A stretch of DNA of 64,000 bases, from assembly GCF_027889715.1 (NCBI RefSeq), contig NZ_JAPJZH010000020.1, positions 1 through 64,000 of the forward strand, read 5' to 3'. Position numbers and translations under genes: made by a program. This DNA is from Allohoeflea poritis. Lineage in GTDB: Bacteria; Pseudomonadota; Alphaproteobacteria; Rhizobiales; Rhizobiaceae. This document shows positions 50,195 to 59,266 of the stretch, piece by piece (position 1 is the first letter of the stretch; the number at the start of each line of letters is the position of its first letter). The notes under the pieces are model-generated. The model was not told the DNA's origin, did not search any database, and saw nothing but the letters and a program-made list of their open reading frames with translations.

Positions 50195-51133
50195 ATGGCT
50201 CGGATCATCGTCCTCGGTGGGGCGCATATCGACCGCCGCGCGACCATCGATGGCGCGACGGTTCCCGGCGCAAGCAATCCGGGCCGCTGGCGCGAGGAGC
50301 CCGGCGGCGGCGGCTTCAACGCGGCACGCAGCCTGGCGCGCCTCGGTCACGAGGTGGCGATGGTTTCGGTGCGTGGCGGAGACCGCGCCGGCGAGGCCGT
50401 CGGCACGGCCATGGAAACCGTCGGCGTGGAGGACATGGCCCAGGTCTTCCTCGACCGGGCGACGCCGAGCTACACGGCCATTCTGGAAAATGACGGCAAC
50501 CTCCTCGTCGCCGTCGCCGACATGGATCTCTACGACCGTTTCGTCTACCGGCAGCTATCGCGCAAATCGATCAGGCAGGCGATCGCCGACGCGAACCTCG
50601 TCCTGTGCGACGCGAACCTTCCGGCCGGCACGATCGGGGCGCTGGCGCAGATGACCGGGATGAACGGAAAGCCGCTTTGCGCAATCGCCATTTCGCCGCC
50701 CAAGGTCGAACGCCTGGAGCCGGCATTCGGCGGCCTTTCAATGATTTTCATGAACGCTGCGGAGGCCGCGGTTTTGTGCGGCCAAGACACACCGCCGGAC
50801 AAATGGCCCGGCAAACTGCGTGAACGCGGCATAGCGCGCGGCGCGATTTCGCGCGGTGAAGGTCCGGTGCTCGGTTTCGACGGAACGGATGTCTTTCAGA
50901 TCACGCCGCCCCGGATCGAAAGCGTCGTGGATGTGACCGGCGCCGGAGACACGCTGGCCGCCGCCGCCATCCATGCGACCTTGAATGGCAACGCTTTCCG
51001 CGCTGCCCTGCGCTACGGTGTGGCCGCCGCCGGATTGGCCGTTCAGTCGGCCGATGCCGCACCGCCTGAACTCAACATCGAGACGGTCGAGGCGGCGCTG
51101 AAGCACGTGCCGCAGGCCGAGCCGTTTCCATAG
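50195..51133 (+). CDS. PfkB family kinase, probable pseudouridine kinase
   Basis: This 312-residue ribokinase-fold protein has the glycine-rich PGGGGFNAARSLARLG segment (about 36-50) and the anion-hole/ATP signature DVTGAGDTLAAA near residue 250. Because psuG follows 26 bases later, the likely substrate is pseudouridine (PsuK), giving pseudouridine 5'-phosphate. Start choice: the ATG at 50195 has AAAGG eight bases upstream; ATG 50189 is too close to it. The substrate call is based on context. Confidence 0.8.
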   Translation: MARIIVLGGAHIDRRATIDGATVPGASNPGRWREEPGGGGFNAARSLARLGHEVAMVSVRGGDRAGEAVGTAMETVGVEDMAQVFLDRATPSYTAILENDGNLLVAVADMDLYDRFVYRQLSRKSIRQAIADANLVLCDANLPAGTIGALAQMTGMNGKPLCAIAISPPKVERLEPAFGGLSMIFMNAAEAAVLCGQDTPPDKWPGKLRERGIARGAISRGEGPVLGFDGTDVFQITPPRIESVVDVTGAGDTLAAAAIHATLNGNAFRAALRYGVAAAGLAVQSADAAPPELNIETVEAALKHVPQAEPFP

Positions 51134-51159
51134 GGCGCCAATACCGGTAAGGACGATTG

Positions 51160-52089
51160 ATGAACAAGCCCCCCTTCCCTCTGAGTTATTCCGACGAGGT
51201 TCGTGCAGCCCTCGACGCCGGCAAGCCTGTGGTCGCGCTGGAATCGACGATCATAACCCACGGCATGCCCTGGCCCGGCAATCTGGAAATGGCGCGCGGC
51301 GTCGAAGATGTCGTGCGCTCGCAGGGCACTGTTCCCGCGACAATCGCGGTCATCGACGGCACCCTCAATATCGGCCTTGAGGACGCGGCGCTGGAAGCCC
51401 TCGCCCGAACACCGGACGCACTCAAGGTGTCGCGCGCCGATCTCGCCTTTGCGGTCGCCATGGGCAGAACGGGTGCGACGACCGTCGCCGCAACGATGAT
51501 CGCGGCGCAGATCGCCGGCATAAGGGTGTTTGCGACCGGCGGCATCGGCGGCGTTCATCATGGCGCTGAAACGGACTTCGACATTTCCGCCGACCTCGAC
51601 GAACTGGCAAGGACATCGGTTATCGTCGTTTGCGCCGGCGCCAAGGCGATCCTCGACATCCCGAAAACGCTGGAGGTTCTGGAAACCAAGGGCGTTCCGG
51701 TCGTCACATTCGGTGCCGACGAGCTGCCGGCCTTCTGGTCGCGGCGCTCCGGTCTGGAAAGCCCGCTGCGCCTCGACGATCCGGCGGACATAGCCAGGTT
51801 CCAGAACACCCGCGCCGCCATGGACATTTCCGGCGGCATGCTGGTTGCCAATCCCGTTCCGCAGGAAGACGAGATCCCGCGCGAGGAAATGGACATCTAC
51901 ATCCGCCGTGCACTGGACAAGGCGGCCGATGACGGCATTTCCGGCAAATCGGTCACGCCATTCCTGCTTGCGGAAATCCTGGCAATGACCGATGGCCGCA
52001 GCCTTGAAACCAATATTGCGCTGGTGCGCAACAACGCCCTGATGGCGGCCCGTATCGCCGCCGCGCTCAATGAAAAAGGCGCCGGATGA
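51160..52089 (+). CDS. psuG: Pseudouridine-5'-phosphate glycosidase
   Basis: PsuG splits pseudouridine 5'-phosphate to uracil and ribose 5-phosphate, reversing the C-C glycosidic bond. The 309-residue protein has the family landmarks VVALESTIITHGMPWPGN, GTVPATIAVIDG, GATTVAATMIAAQIAGI and FATGGIGGVHHGAE. AAGGA is six bases before the ATG. With the PfkB kinase it forms a two-gene pseudouridine salvage unit. Its stop codon lies in the loop of a terminator hairpin serving the opposite strand. Confidence 0.93.
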   Translation: MNKPPFPLSYSDEVRAALDAGKPVVALESTIITHGMPWPGNLEMARGVEDVVRSQGTVPATIAVIDGTLNIGLEDAALEALARTPDALKVSRADLAFAVAMGRTGATTVAATMIAAQIAGIRVFATGGIGGVHHGAETDFDISADLDELARTSVIVVCAGAKAILDIPKTLEVLETKGVPVVTFGADELPAFWSRRSGLESPLRLDDPADIARFQNTRAAMDISGGMLVANPVPQEDEIPREEMDIYIRRALDKAADDGISGKSVTPFLLAEILAMTDGRSLETNIALVRNNALMAARIAAALNEKGAG

Positions 52090-52098
52090 TCCGGCGCC
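52073..52098 (-). terminator. Terminator of the OmpA lipoprotein gene, overlapping psuG end
   Basis: Two perfect 9-bp arms (GGCGCCGGA / TCCGGCGCC) flank TGA, which is the stop codon of psuG on the plus strand. On the minus strand the stem is followed by TTTTT, so it is an intrinsic terminator for the convergent OmpA-family gene ending at 52123. On the plus strand it could also weakly end psuG transcription. Confidence 0.8.
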
Positions 52099-52122
52099 TC
52101 CAGTTCTTTCGCATATTGCGCC

Positions 52123-52773
52123 TTAGCTGAGCGGAACGATCTGGATTTCCACGCGGCGGTTCTGCGCGCGCCCGGCCTCCGTCGCATTGCTTGCAATCGG
52201 GCGCTCTTCGCCGAAGCCGACGACATACATGCGCCGCTGATCGATGCCCTGAGCCGACAGGTAGGACGAGACCGATTGCGCCCGGCGCTGCGACAGATCC
52301 AGATTGTACTGGGCCGTGCCGGTCGAATCCGTATAGCCGTAAACGTCGATAAGCGTCTGATTGTATTTCGACAGGACGATCGCAACGGAATTCAGCGTCT
52401 GGAAGAAGCTCGGATCGATCTGTGCCTGATTGAGCGCGAATGTGACGTTCGAGGGCATGTTGAGCACAAGGTTGTTGCCGTTGCGGCTGACCGAGACACC
52501 GGTGCCCTGGAGCTGCGCGCGCAGCTCGGCTTCCTGGCGATCCATGTAATTGCCGATCGCACCGCCAGCGAGCAGTCCGATGCCGGCACCCACAAGCGCG
52601 TTGCGCCGGTCATTGCCGCCAGCCAGCAAGCCGAGGCCTGCGCCGGCCGCCGCGCCGAGCGCCGCACCCGTCGCCGTCCGCGTCGGGCGCGGATCGCCTG
52701 TATATGGATCGGTCGTCATGCAACCCGCCAAAAAGACGCCTGCCACCGTTGCGGCTGCGATTTTCTTGTACAT
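52123..52773 (-). CDS. OmpA family lipoprotein (YiaD-like)
   Basis: This 216-residue outer-membrane lipoprotein has lipobox LAGC (Cys18), a glycine/alanine-rich middle segment (about 35-75, GAALGAAAGAGLGLLAGG and GAGIGLLAGGAIG) of the glycine-zipper type, and a C-terminal OmpA peptidoglycan-binding domain (about 100-216, YTDSTGTAQYNLDLSQRRA and NRRVEI). Such proteins tether the outer membrane to peptidoglycan. GGGGGA precedes the ATG. Its terminator overlaps psuG. Confidence 0.9.
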   Translation of the reverse strand: MYKKIAAATVAGVFLAGCMTTDPYTGDPRPTRTATGAALGAAAGAGLGLLAGGNDRRNALVGAGIGLLAGGAIGNYMDRQEAELRAQLQGTGVSVSRNGNNLVLNMPSNVTFALNQAQIDPSFFQTLNSVAIVLSKYNQTLIDVYGYTDSTGTAQYNLDLSQRRAQSVSSYLSAQGIDQRRMYVVGFGEERPIASNATEAGRAQNRRVEIQIVPLS

Positions 52774-52998
52774 TTAGCTTCCCCCGTTGAAGGTGAATGA
52801 GAATTTGCAGTGGCTTCAATATCAATATTGCGGCGCCATTGTGTTCGATGCGATTGCCGATAGATGGGTACGCCCGAGCGTATGTTCCATGGCGGCCCCG
52901 GCGGAAATCGAATCATTATCCGACAGTTAGCCGTATTTTATGCGGACCGCCAATATCGGCATGGGGACAACGTAGCCCGCTCTTCCCGCCAAGTGTGC

Positions 52999-55590
52999 CT
53001 AGCTGTCGATGACCTCCTTGACCGCCGTCGCGAGCTGTTTCAGCGAGAACGGCTTCGGCAGGAAGCCGAATTGCGCGTTTTCCGGCAGGTTCTTGGCAAA
53101 GGCGTCCTCGGCATATCCGGAGACGAAGATGAACTTCATGTCGGGATATTCCTTGCGCAATTCGCGCAGCAGCGTCGGGCCGTCCATCTCCGGCATGACG
53201 ACATCCGAGACGACGATGTCGACATCGCCGTCGAGTTCCTTGATGACGTCCAGCGCCTCGACGCCGGACCCGGCCTCGTGCACCGTATAGCCGCGCGTTT
53301 CCAGCATGCGCTTGCCGCCGCGCCGCACGGCCTCCTCGTCCTCGACCAGGAGAACCGTTGCCGAACCGGTCAGATCGGTCGGCTCCTTCTGGCCGCCCGA
53401 CCCGTTGGCACCGCCCGCGCCCGCTTCCTGCTTGTCCTCGGCGGAATCGGATGCCGCCTCTTCTTCCGTCTCGATGTGGCGCGGCAGGTAGATGCGGAAT
53501 GTCGAGCCCTTGCCGACCTCGGATTCGGGATAAATATAGCCGCCGGACTGCTTGATGATCCCGTAAACCATCGACAATCCAAGACCGGTTCCCTTGCCCA
53601 CATCCTTCGTCGTGAAAAACGGTTCGAAAATCTTGTCGAGCAGATCCGGCGCGATGCCGGTTCCCTCGTCCTCGATGGCGATCATCACATAGTCGCCGAC
53701 TTCCATGCCGCGATTGTTGAGCGCCGCGACTTCGCCGCTCTCGACATTGGCCGTGCCGATCCTGATCGTGCCGCCTTCCGGCATGGCGTCGCGTGCATTC
53801 ACGGCAAGATTGATGATCACCTGCTCGAACTGCCCGAGATCCGTTTTGACCGGCCACAGATCCTTGCCGTAGTCGATGTCGAGTTTCACATGCGTGCCGG
53901 TCAGCCTGTCGACAAGCATGCGCAGGTCGCCGATGACGTCTGTCATCGACAGGACGGTCGGGCGCATCGTCTGCTTGCGCGAGAAGGCCAGCAACTGGCG
54001 CACCAGGACCGCGGCGCGGTTGGCGTTGCGCTTGATCTCCATGAGATCGGCAAAGCTGGAGTCCGACGGACGCAGCGACAAGAGCAGGTGGTCGGCCGAA
54101 AGCAGGATGGCCGTCAGCACATTGTTGAAGTCGTGCGCGATGCCGCCGGCCAGCGTTCCCACGGCATTCATCTTTTGCGTTTCGGCCATCTGCGCTTCGA
54201 GCGCTTTTTGTTCCGTCGTCTCCACCGCATAGACGATAGCGGTTTCCTTGCTGTCTCCGTCATCGATCACGGCGGTCACGTAAAAACGGATGAACCGTTC
54301 CCCGTCGGCGGCATGGCGCGTATCGACTGGCTGGATATCGCCCTTGCCCTCGGCCGCCGCCTCGAGCGCCGAGGCAAACAGCTTCCTGTCCGCCTCGTGC
54401 ACAACGGTCTCGAACCGCGTGCCTTTTTCGAGATCGTCACGCGACACCGCGCCGGAGAACATTTTCAGGAAAGGCGCATTGGTGCGAACGATCTTGCCGC
54501 CGCCATCCACAGAGGCGATGGCCATCGGCGTGTTGTTGAAGAAGCGCGTGAAGCGCATTTCCGCCGCCGCTTCGCTCGGGCCGCTGGCCTCCCCGCCCCG
54601 CAGCAGAACGATCGTGCGGCTTTCGCCGGGCGCTCCGTCGCGCGGCGCGCTGACCCGGTGTACGAGCCGCACCGGCATGCTCTTGCCGTCGCGGCGCAGC
54701 ATGTCCAGATCCAGCGTCGCCGTGCGATCGAGACCGGGCGCCGCCTCGACCGATTCGATCAGCGCCATGCCCTCGCCGGCGATGAGATCGTTGAGCGCGA
54801 TGGAGCCCGGCGTGAACTGAGTAAGGTCCAGGCCGATCCAGTCGGCGAGCGTAGCGTTGATATAGACGATCGCGCCATCGTGGCCCGTCGACATGAAACC
54901 GGCCGGCGCGTGATCCAGATAATCGATCGCGTGCTGCAGCTCTCGGAAGAATTTCTCCTGGTCCTCGCGCTCCGCCGAAATGTCGGATAGCTGCCAGGCG
55001 TGAAGCTGTTCGCCGGCATCGCCGATGTCGAGAAGCCGCGCGCGCAGCCGGTACCAGCGTGGTCCCTCGGCTTGGGCCTTTGTTCCACCAAGGCCTTTCA
55101 GCAGGCGAAACTCCTCCTGACCCTCCTTGCCTTCGCGCACCTGGTTGGTCAGCCGGTAGACGGCCTCGGCCGCCTGGTTGTCGCTGGACATGATGGCTTC
55201 GATGGAATGCACATCGGCGGGGCTGTTTGCACCGATCAGATCGGCATAGGTCCGGTTGGCATAGACCACCCGGCCCTTCTTGTCCGTGACGACGGTGCCT
55301 TCGGGGTGGCCGTCGATGAATATGCGCGACAGCACGTCGCCGCCGCCGCGCGGCATGATCTGCACGAAACCGATCACCGTCGAGACCAGATAGAAAATGC
55401 CGATCATGGCCAGCATGCCGAGCAGCCCGAGACCGAGATTGGTGTTGACGCGTCCCTCCAGATAGATGAACGCCACCGCTGCACCGACGAGAACAATGGC
55501 GAGAACGGTCAGGCGAACCACGGTTCCGGGCTTGGAATGCCGGTCTATGATCGGCGTCGGGTAGTCTCCCGACTGGCTGTCTCGCGCCAT
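52999..55590 (-). CDS. cckA: Cell-cycle hybrid histidine kinase CckA
   Basis: CckA phosphorylates ChpT, which passes phosphate to CtrA and CpdR to control the alphaproteobacterial cell cycle. The 863-residue protein has two membrane segments (about 25-44 and 53-76), PAS-like domains (about 85-460), a HisKA domain with His486 in GGIAHDFNN, HATPase ([26 protein letters not shown]) and a C-terminal receiver with Asp796 in [17 protein letters not shown] precedes the ATG at 55590. Domain order and length fit rhizobial CckA, and the FliO-like gene and dksA next door fit the usual neighbourhood. Confidence 0.95.
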   Translation of the reverse strand: MARDSQSGDYPTPIIDRHSKPGTVVRLTVLAIVLVGAAVAFIYLEGRVNTNLGLGLLGMLAMIGIFYLVSTVIGFVQIMPRGGGDVLSRIFIDGHPEGTVVTDKKGRVVYANRTYADLIGANSPADVHSIEAIMSSDNQAAEAVYRLTNQVREGKEGQEEFRLLKGLGGTKAQAEGPRWYRLRARLLDIGDAGEQLHAWQLSDISAEREDQEKFFRELQHAIDYLDHAPAGFMSTGHDGAIVYINATLADWIGLDLTQFTPGSIALNDLIAGEGMALIESVEAAPGLDRTATLDLDMLRRDGKSMPVRLVHRVSAPRDGAPGESRTIVLLRGGEASGPSEAAAEMRFTRFFNNTPMAIASVDGGGKIVRTNAPFLKMFSGAVSRDDLEKGTRFETVVHEADRKLFASALEAAAEGKGDIQPVDTRHAADGERFIRFYVTAVIDDGDSKETAIVYAVETTEQKALEAQMAETQKMNAVGTLAGGIAHDFNNVLTAILLSADHLLLSLRPSDSSFADLMEIKRNANRAAVLVRQLLAFSRKQTMRPTVLSMTDVIGDLRMLVDRLTGTHVKLDIDYGKDLWPVKTDLGQFEQVIINLAVNARDAMPEGGTIRIGTANVESGEVAALNNRGMEVGDYVMIAIEDEGTGIAPDLLDKIFEPFFTTKDVGKGTGLGLSMVYGIIKQSGGYIYPESEVGKGSTFRIYLPRHIETEEEAASDSAEDKQEAGAGGANGSGGQKEPTDLTGSATVLLVEDEEAVRRGGKRMLETRGYTVHEAGSGVEALDVIKELDGDVDIVVSDVVMPEMDGPTLLRELRKEYPDMKFIFVSGYAEDAFAKNLPENAQFGFLPKPFSLKQLATAVKEVIDS

Positions 55591-55904
55591 TACCGTCCTC
55601 TTGAAGCGAGCCTGATTCCCTTGGGCTACATTAGCCCGTTTGGACCACATTCGTTAACACATTGAAAGAGCAAGCGGGTTTTGCGCCCTGCCTATGCACT
55701 GCAAAAAACGCCTTGGCCCCGGATAAATCGCGCAATGCGGGCAAAACCATCGCAAAAACGGTGTGCAAACTGTGTGTTGTTTGAATTTCGCCGGCCCTGA
55801 GCTTGCAAGCGCCACAATCGGTCTCTACGCTTCATGCCAGTTGGGTATTCCGACTCGTACAAGTGATGCGAGTGGATAGGGCATTGAAATAAAGTAGAAT
55901 TATC
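55591..55904. other. Intergenic region between cckA and the FliO-like gene
   Basis: This 314-base divergent gap has no gene. It contains a perfect inverted repeat GGGCTA / TAGCCC with a 3-base centre at 55623-55637, 33 bases upstream of the cckA start, likely in its leader. Both divergent promoters should be here, but I could not define them with confidence. Confidence 0.4.
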
Positions 55905-57095
55905 ATGGGCGATGCGCTTTTCAGCACGGACGGCATGTCCCTTTACTCCATGCTTGCGGTGGGCTTGGTTATCCTTGTCGCCATCGGTCTTCTCGTCTGG
56001 AACCTGCGACGGCGCGGACATATGGCCTTCATTCGCGGCGGGAATTCCCGTCAGCCGCGGCTTGCGGTGCTTGACGCAACGGCGGTGGATGCGCGCCGCA
56101 GGCTCGTTCTGGTGCGCCGCGACAATGTCGAACACCTGATCATGATCGGCGGACCGAGCGATATCGTGGTCGAGCGCGGCATCAACCGTGCTGCCATGCG
56201 CGCTGCCCAGCAGGACGCGACGGCGCAGCAACCGGCCAAGCCGGCGCAACGCCCGCAACAGCAAAAGGCGCCGCCTCCGCAAAAACCGGCTGAGCCTATT
56301 GCCACCGAACCGTTGAACATCCCGGCGGCAAAGCCGACTGACAAGCCGCAGGAACAGCCAAAGGCTGAGACCGCGGCGGCGAAAAGCGCTCCGGAGCCGG
56401 AAACACAGAAGAAACCGGAGCAGAAAACCGAACAAAAAGCCGAAATCTCAGCAAAGCCATTGGTTGAACCAAAGCCGGCAGCAGAGGCGAAGCCCGTGGC
56501 ACCCGAAAAGCCGGCACCGGAACTCGCAGCGGTCGCCGTTTCGGCGGCGGTTGCGGATGCCGCCGCAAACCCGGCGGACAAGGCGGACACAAAACCCGAT
56601 ATGTCGGCCGCGCCCGACATCAGGGAAGAACCGAAACCTCTGATCAAAGCGGAAAAACCGGAAGACGAAACGATCGCCGCGGAACTGGAAGACGTTCTTG
56701 ACGCGGCACGCGACCTCGTCCTTCCGGAAAAGGAAATGACGCCACCGGTGCTGTCCGAGGCTGTCGAGGCCGAAGCAAAGATCGAAAGCAAGGCGCCCGA
56801 ACCGCAATCGCCCCTGGCGACGGCAACAGCGGGCATCCCGGTTGTCGATACGGCCCCCACACCGCCGGAGAGCATCGATACATCCCCGACGGTTACGGCG
56901 GATGAGCTGATTGCCGATTTCGACAGGGTGCTCGAGGCTGAAATGAGCAAGGCCGAGAAGCAGAAGCTTGCCGTGGAAACACCGGAACCGGTCGAGCCTC
57001 CGCAGCCCGAGAAGGAAGAGCCGGTCAAACCGCCGGCTGCATCTCTGGAAGACGAGATGAAGAAGCTGCTCGGCGACCTCACGGTAAAGCACTAG
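55905..57095 (+). CDS. FliO/MopB-like membrane protein with long low-complexity tail
   Basis: This 396-residue protein has one N-terminal membrane segment (about 14-34), then a basic cytoplasmic FliO-like domain (about 35-100: RQPRLAVLDATAVDARRRLVLVRRDNVEHLIMIGG). It ends in a roughly 300-residue tail dominated by Pro, Ala, Lys and Glu, with a final short helix (EDEMKKLLGDL). FliO assists assembly of the flagellar export gate, but no flagellar genes are nearby and the tail is far longer than in classical FliO. The alternative is a general membrane protein that kept the FliO fold. It converges on dksA with a shared terminator. Confidence 0.75.
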   Translation: MGDALFSTDGMSLYSMLAVGLVILVAIGLLVWNLRRRGHMAFIRGGNSRQPRLAVLDATAVDARRRLVLVRRDNVEHLIMIGGPSDIVVERGINRAAMRAAQQDATAQQPAKPAQRPQQQKAPPPQKPAEPIATEPLNIPAAKPTDKPQEQPKAETAAAKSAPEPETQKKPEQKTEQKAEISAKPLVEPKPAAEAKPVAPEKPAPELAAVAVSAAVADAAANPADKADTKPDMSAAPDIREEPKPLIKAEKPEDETIAAELEDVLDAARDLVLPEKEMTPPVLSEAVEAEAKIESKAPEPQSPLATATAGIPVVDTAPTPPESIDTSPTVTADELIADFDRVLEAEMSKAEKQKLAVETPEPVEPPQPEKEEPVKPPAASLEDEMKKLLGDLTVKH

Positions 57096-57124
57096 AGACA
57101 AGCGCCTATGGGCAAGCAAAAGAG

Positions 57125-57148
57125 AAAGGCGGCTCAGGGCCGCCTTTT
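57125..57148. terminator. Bidirectional terminator between the FliO-like gene and dksA
   Basis: A 9-bp stem (AAAGGCGGC / GCCGCCTTT) with a 5-nt loop has T-rich tails on both strands (TTTTAT on plus, TTTCTCTTTT on minus). It lies between two convergent genes and probably serves both. Confidence 0.75.
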
Positions 57149-57170
57149 ATTTCGCTTATCGTCATCCCGA

Positions 57171-57590
57171 CTATTCGTCGCGATAGACTTTTTCCCGGCG
57201 CTCATGACGTTCCTGGGCTTCGATGGAAAGCGTTGCGATCGGCCGCGCGTCGAGCCTTTTCAGGCTGATCGGCTCGCCGGTCTCTTCGCAATATCCGTAT
57301 GTACCTTCGTCAAGGCGCCGAAGCGCCGCATCGATTTTGGAGATCAGCTTGCGCTGCCGGTCCCTGGCACGCAGTTCAATGGCTCTGTCCGTTTCCGACG
57401 ATGCCCTGTCGGCAATGTCGGGGTGATTTGCGCTGTCTTCCTGAAGATTGCCGAGTGTTTCCCGCGCCTCGCGAAGGATCTCGTTTTTCCATGCATTCAA
57501 CTTGGCTCGAAAATAGGCTCGCTGCTTCTCGTTCATGAACTCCTCGTCATCCGAGGGAACGTAGGAACCAAGATCGATTATCTCATTCAT
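57171..57590 (-). CDS. dksA: RNA polymerase-binding transcription factor DksA
   Basis: DksA enters the RNA polymerase secondary channel and works with ppGpp. The 139-residue protein has the long coiled-coil (about 20-95) and the C-terminal region GYCEETGEPISLKRLDARPI. Of the four zinc-finger cysteines of the E. coli type only the first remains; the others are Thr, Leu-Ser and Glu-Ala positions, so no zinc site can form. Rhizobial DksA proteins share this pattern as I recall. GGA precedes the ATG, and a good promoter lies at 57626. Confidence 0.9.
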   Translation of the reverse strand: MNEIIDLGSYVPSDDEEFMNEKQRAYFRAKLNAWKNEILREARETLGNLQEDSANHPDIADRASSETDRAIELRARDRQRKLISKIDAALRRLDEGTYGYCEETGEPISLKRLDARPIATLSIEAQERHERREKVYRDE

Positions 57591-57625
57591 GGTGATTCCT
57601 TGTTTGGCAGTGCTTGTGGGGCGTG

Positions 57626-57654
57626 TGTATAGCCACACCGCACTGTGCTTACAA
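57626..57654 (-). promoter_or_regulatory. Predicted dksA promoter
   Basis: On the minus strand TTGTAA (57654-57649) is followed after exactly 17 bases by TATACA (57631-57626), close to a housekeeping sigma promoter. Transcription would start about 30 bases before the dksA ATG. Confidence 0.55.
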
Positions 57655-57759
57655 GCGGGAATTCATGGGTCGGTTCAGTTTTTTGTGAGCATGCGGTTTT
57701 CTGTATGCGACTGCTTTGAATTACCAAATTGTCACAACAAGTTCACATTTGTGCTTGCG

Positions 57760-59058
57760 CTATATTTCATCGATATAGTCAACAAGTCTTAGCCGCATGT
57801 ATTCAATCTGCGTGGCAATGCGACCGAAAATGCCGCCGCCCCAGGCCATCGTGTAATCTTCGAACAGCGCCAGGCGCTCCTTCGAACCGGTGATGGCGTC
57901 GGCAATCGCCAGGCCTGCCGCGGCGGTCGTATTGAGGCCGTGACCGCCGAATGCGGTGGCTGCAAAGAGCCCGGGCCGGATCTCCCCGACAATCGGCATC
58001 TTGTGGCGCGCGTACCCCATCAGCCCTGACCAGGTATATTCAATCTCGATGTCGCCGAGTTGCGGATAGACGCCCGCAATATCGCCGCGCATCAGGCGCG
58101 AGAGCTGCGCGGGCTGCGACCGCCGCGTGGTGATGCGCCCGCCCCAGAGCAGGCGTTGGCCCGCTTCGTCCTCGACAATGCGATAGTAGTCTCCGGCCCG
58201 CCGCTGATCCGTGATGCATCCGCGATACCGTATGGCCTCGCCGATCCTGCTGTCAGGCCGACTGACCACCACATAGGTCGCGACCGGCAGCACGCTTCGC
58301 TCTATGGCGCCGACGGGGCCGCCATAGGCGCTGGTGGCAACGACGACCGACTTCGCCCGGACGGAACCGTCGGAAGATTTGACATGGTAGGTCTGGCCGG
58401 ATCTGCTGACGCCACTCACGCGGGTTTCTTCATGAACGCGCACGCCGCCGGCCCGGCACAACTCGAGCAGCAATTCGCAATAGGCGAGCGGATCGATGTG
58501 AAAGCATCCGGGATCGATCACGCCGGCATGGTATTTTTGCGTATCGAGCAGCGCCTGCAAGGCGGGCCGGTCAACAAACTCGAGCGTCGCGCCATAGCGG
58601 TCCGACATGGCCTGTTGCCATTGCCTCAGTGCGTCGGTCCGCTTGTGCCGGATGAGATGCAGCCATCCACGTCCGGCGATAATGTCCTCCCTGCCGGCCT
58701 TGGCAATCGTTTCCTCGACATAGTTCATGCCGTCGACCGACAGCGCGTGAAGCCGGCTGGCCTTGTGCCTGCCGACACATCGCTCGATCGCCGCAGTTCC
58801 TTGCGCATATCCCGGCGAAACGAACCCGCCATTGCGCCCGGACGCGCCCCAGCCGATCCGGCTGGCCTCCAGAAGCACCACCGACAGGCCCCTTTCGCAC
58901 AGCTCACGCGCGATGGTCAGACCGGCGAGCCCGCCGCCAATGACGGCGACATCGGCCTCCTCCTGTCCGCTCAGGGAGCCCAAGGGGGCACGCGGCGTCG
59001 CTTTGGCAGCGTAATAGCTGGAAACGTGAGGTGTGGCTTTATGCGGGGTCGCGTGCAT
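57760..59058 (-). CDS. DadA/PuuB-like FAD-dependent oxidoreductase
   Basis: This 432-residue flavoprotein of the DAO family has the FAD motif GGGLAG (41-46) and the characteristic SGRNGGFVSPGY and SGLMGYARHKMPIVGE segments. It resembles gamma-glutamylputrescine oxidoreductase (PuuB/OrdL) and related amine oxidases. The start is uncertain: Met at 59058, 59094 or 59109 are in frame and none has a clear ribosome-binding site. I chose 59058, which removes a basic extension. No puu genes are nearby, so the substrate is open. Confidence 0.82.
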   Translation of the reverse strand: MHATPHKATPHVSSYYAAKATPRAPLGSLSGQEEADVAVIGGGLAGLTIARELCERGLSVVLLEASRIGWGASGRNGGFVSPGYAQGTAAIERCVGRHKASRLHALSVDGMNYVEETIAKAGREDIIAGRGWLHLIRHKRTDALRQWQQAMSDRYGATLEFVDRPALQALLDTQKYHAGVIDPGCFHIDPLAYCELLLELCRAGGVRVHEETRVSGVSRSGQTYHVKSSDGSVRAKSVVVATSAYGGPVGAIERSVLPVATYVVVSRPDSRIGEAIRYRGCITDQRRAGDYYRIVEDEAGQRLLWGGRITTRRSQPAQLSRLMRGDIAGVYPQLGDIEIEYTWSGLMGYARHKMPIVGEIRPGLFAATAFGGHGLNTTAAAGLAIADAITGSKERLALFEDYTMAWGGGIFGRIATQIEYMRLRLVDYIDEI

Positions 59059-59266
59059 TTGGCACCGGTGAAAGCGGAACGAACTCAACCGCATTTGGCA
59101 TATTTCCATGCCGGCCGACAGCCCGCAAATCCCTGCGAGGCCTCATTGTCCCCACCCGCAATGCAATTTGCGCCCTGCCCCCTCGCGTCAAGGATCGAAT
59201 GATGCTTTAAATGCCGGATGTAAGGAAGCCTGGCCGAACCGGCCTCGCATAGGGCAGAAAGCGCGC

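Noticed and set aside
52864-54990. A 708-codon open frame opposite cckA
   Set aside because: The long antisense frame arises from GC-rich codon structure; cckA on the other strand has complete, recognisable domains.
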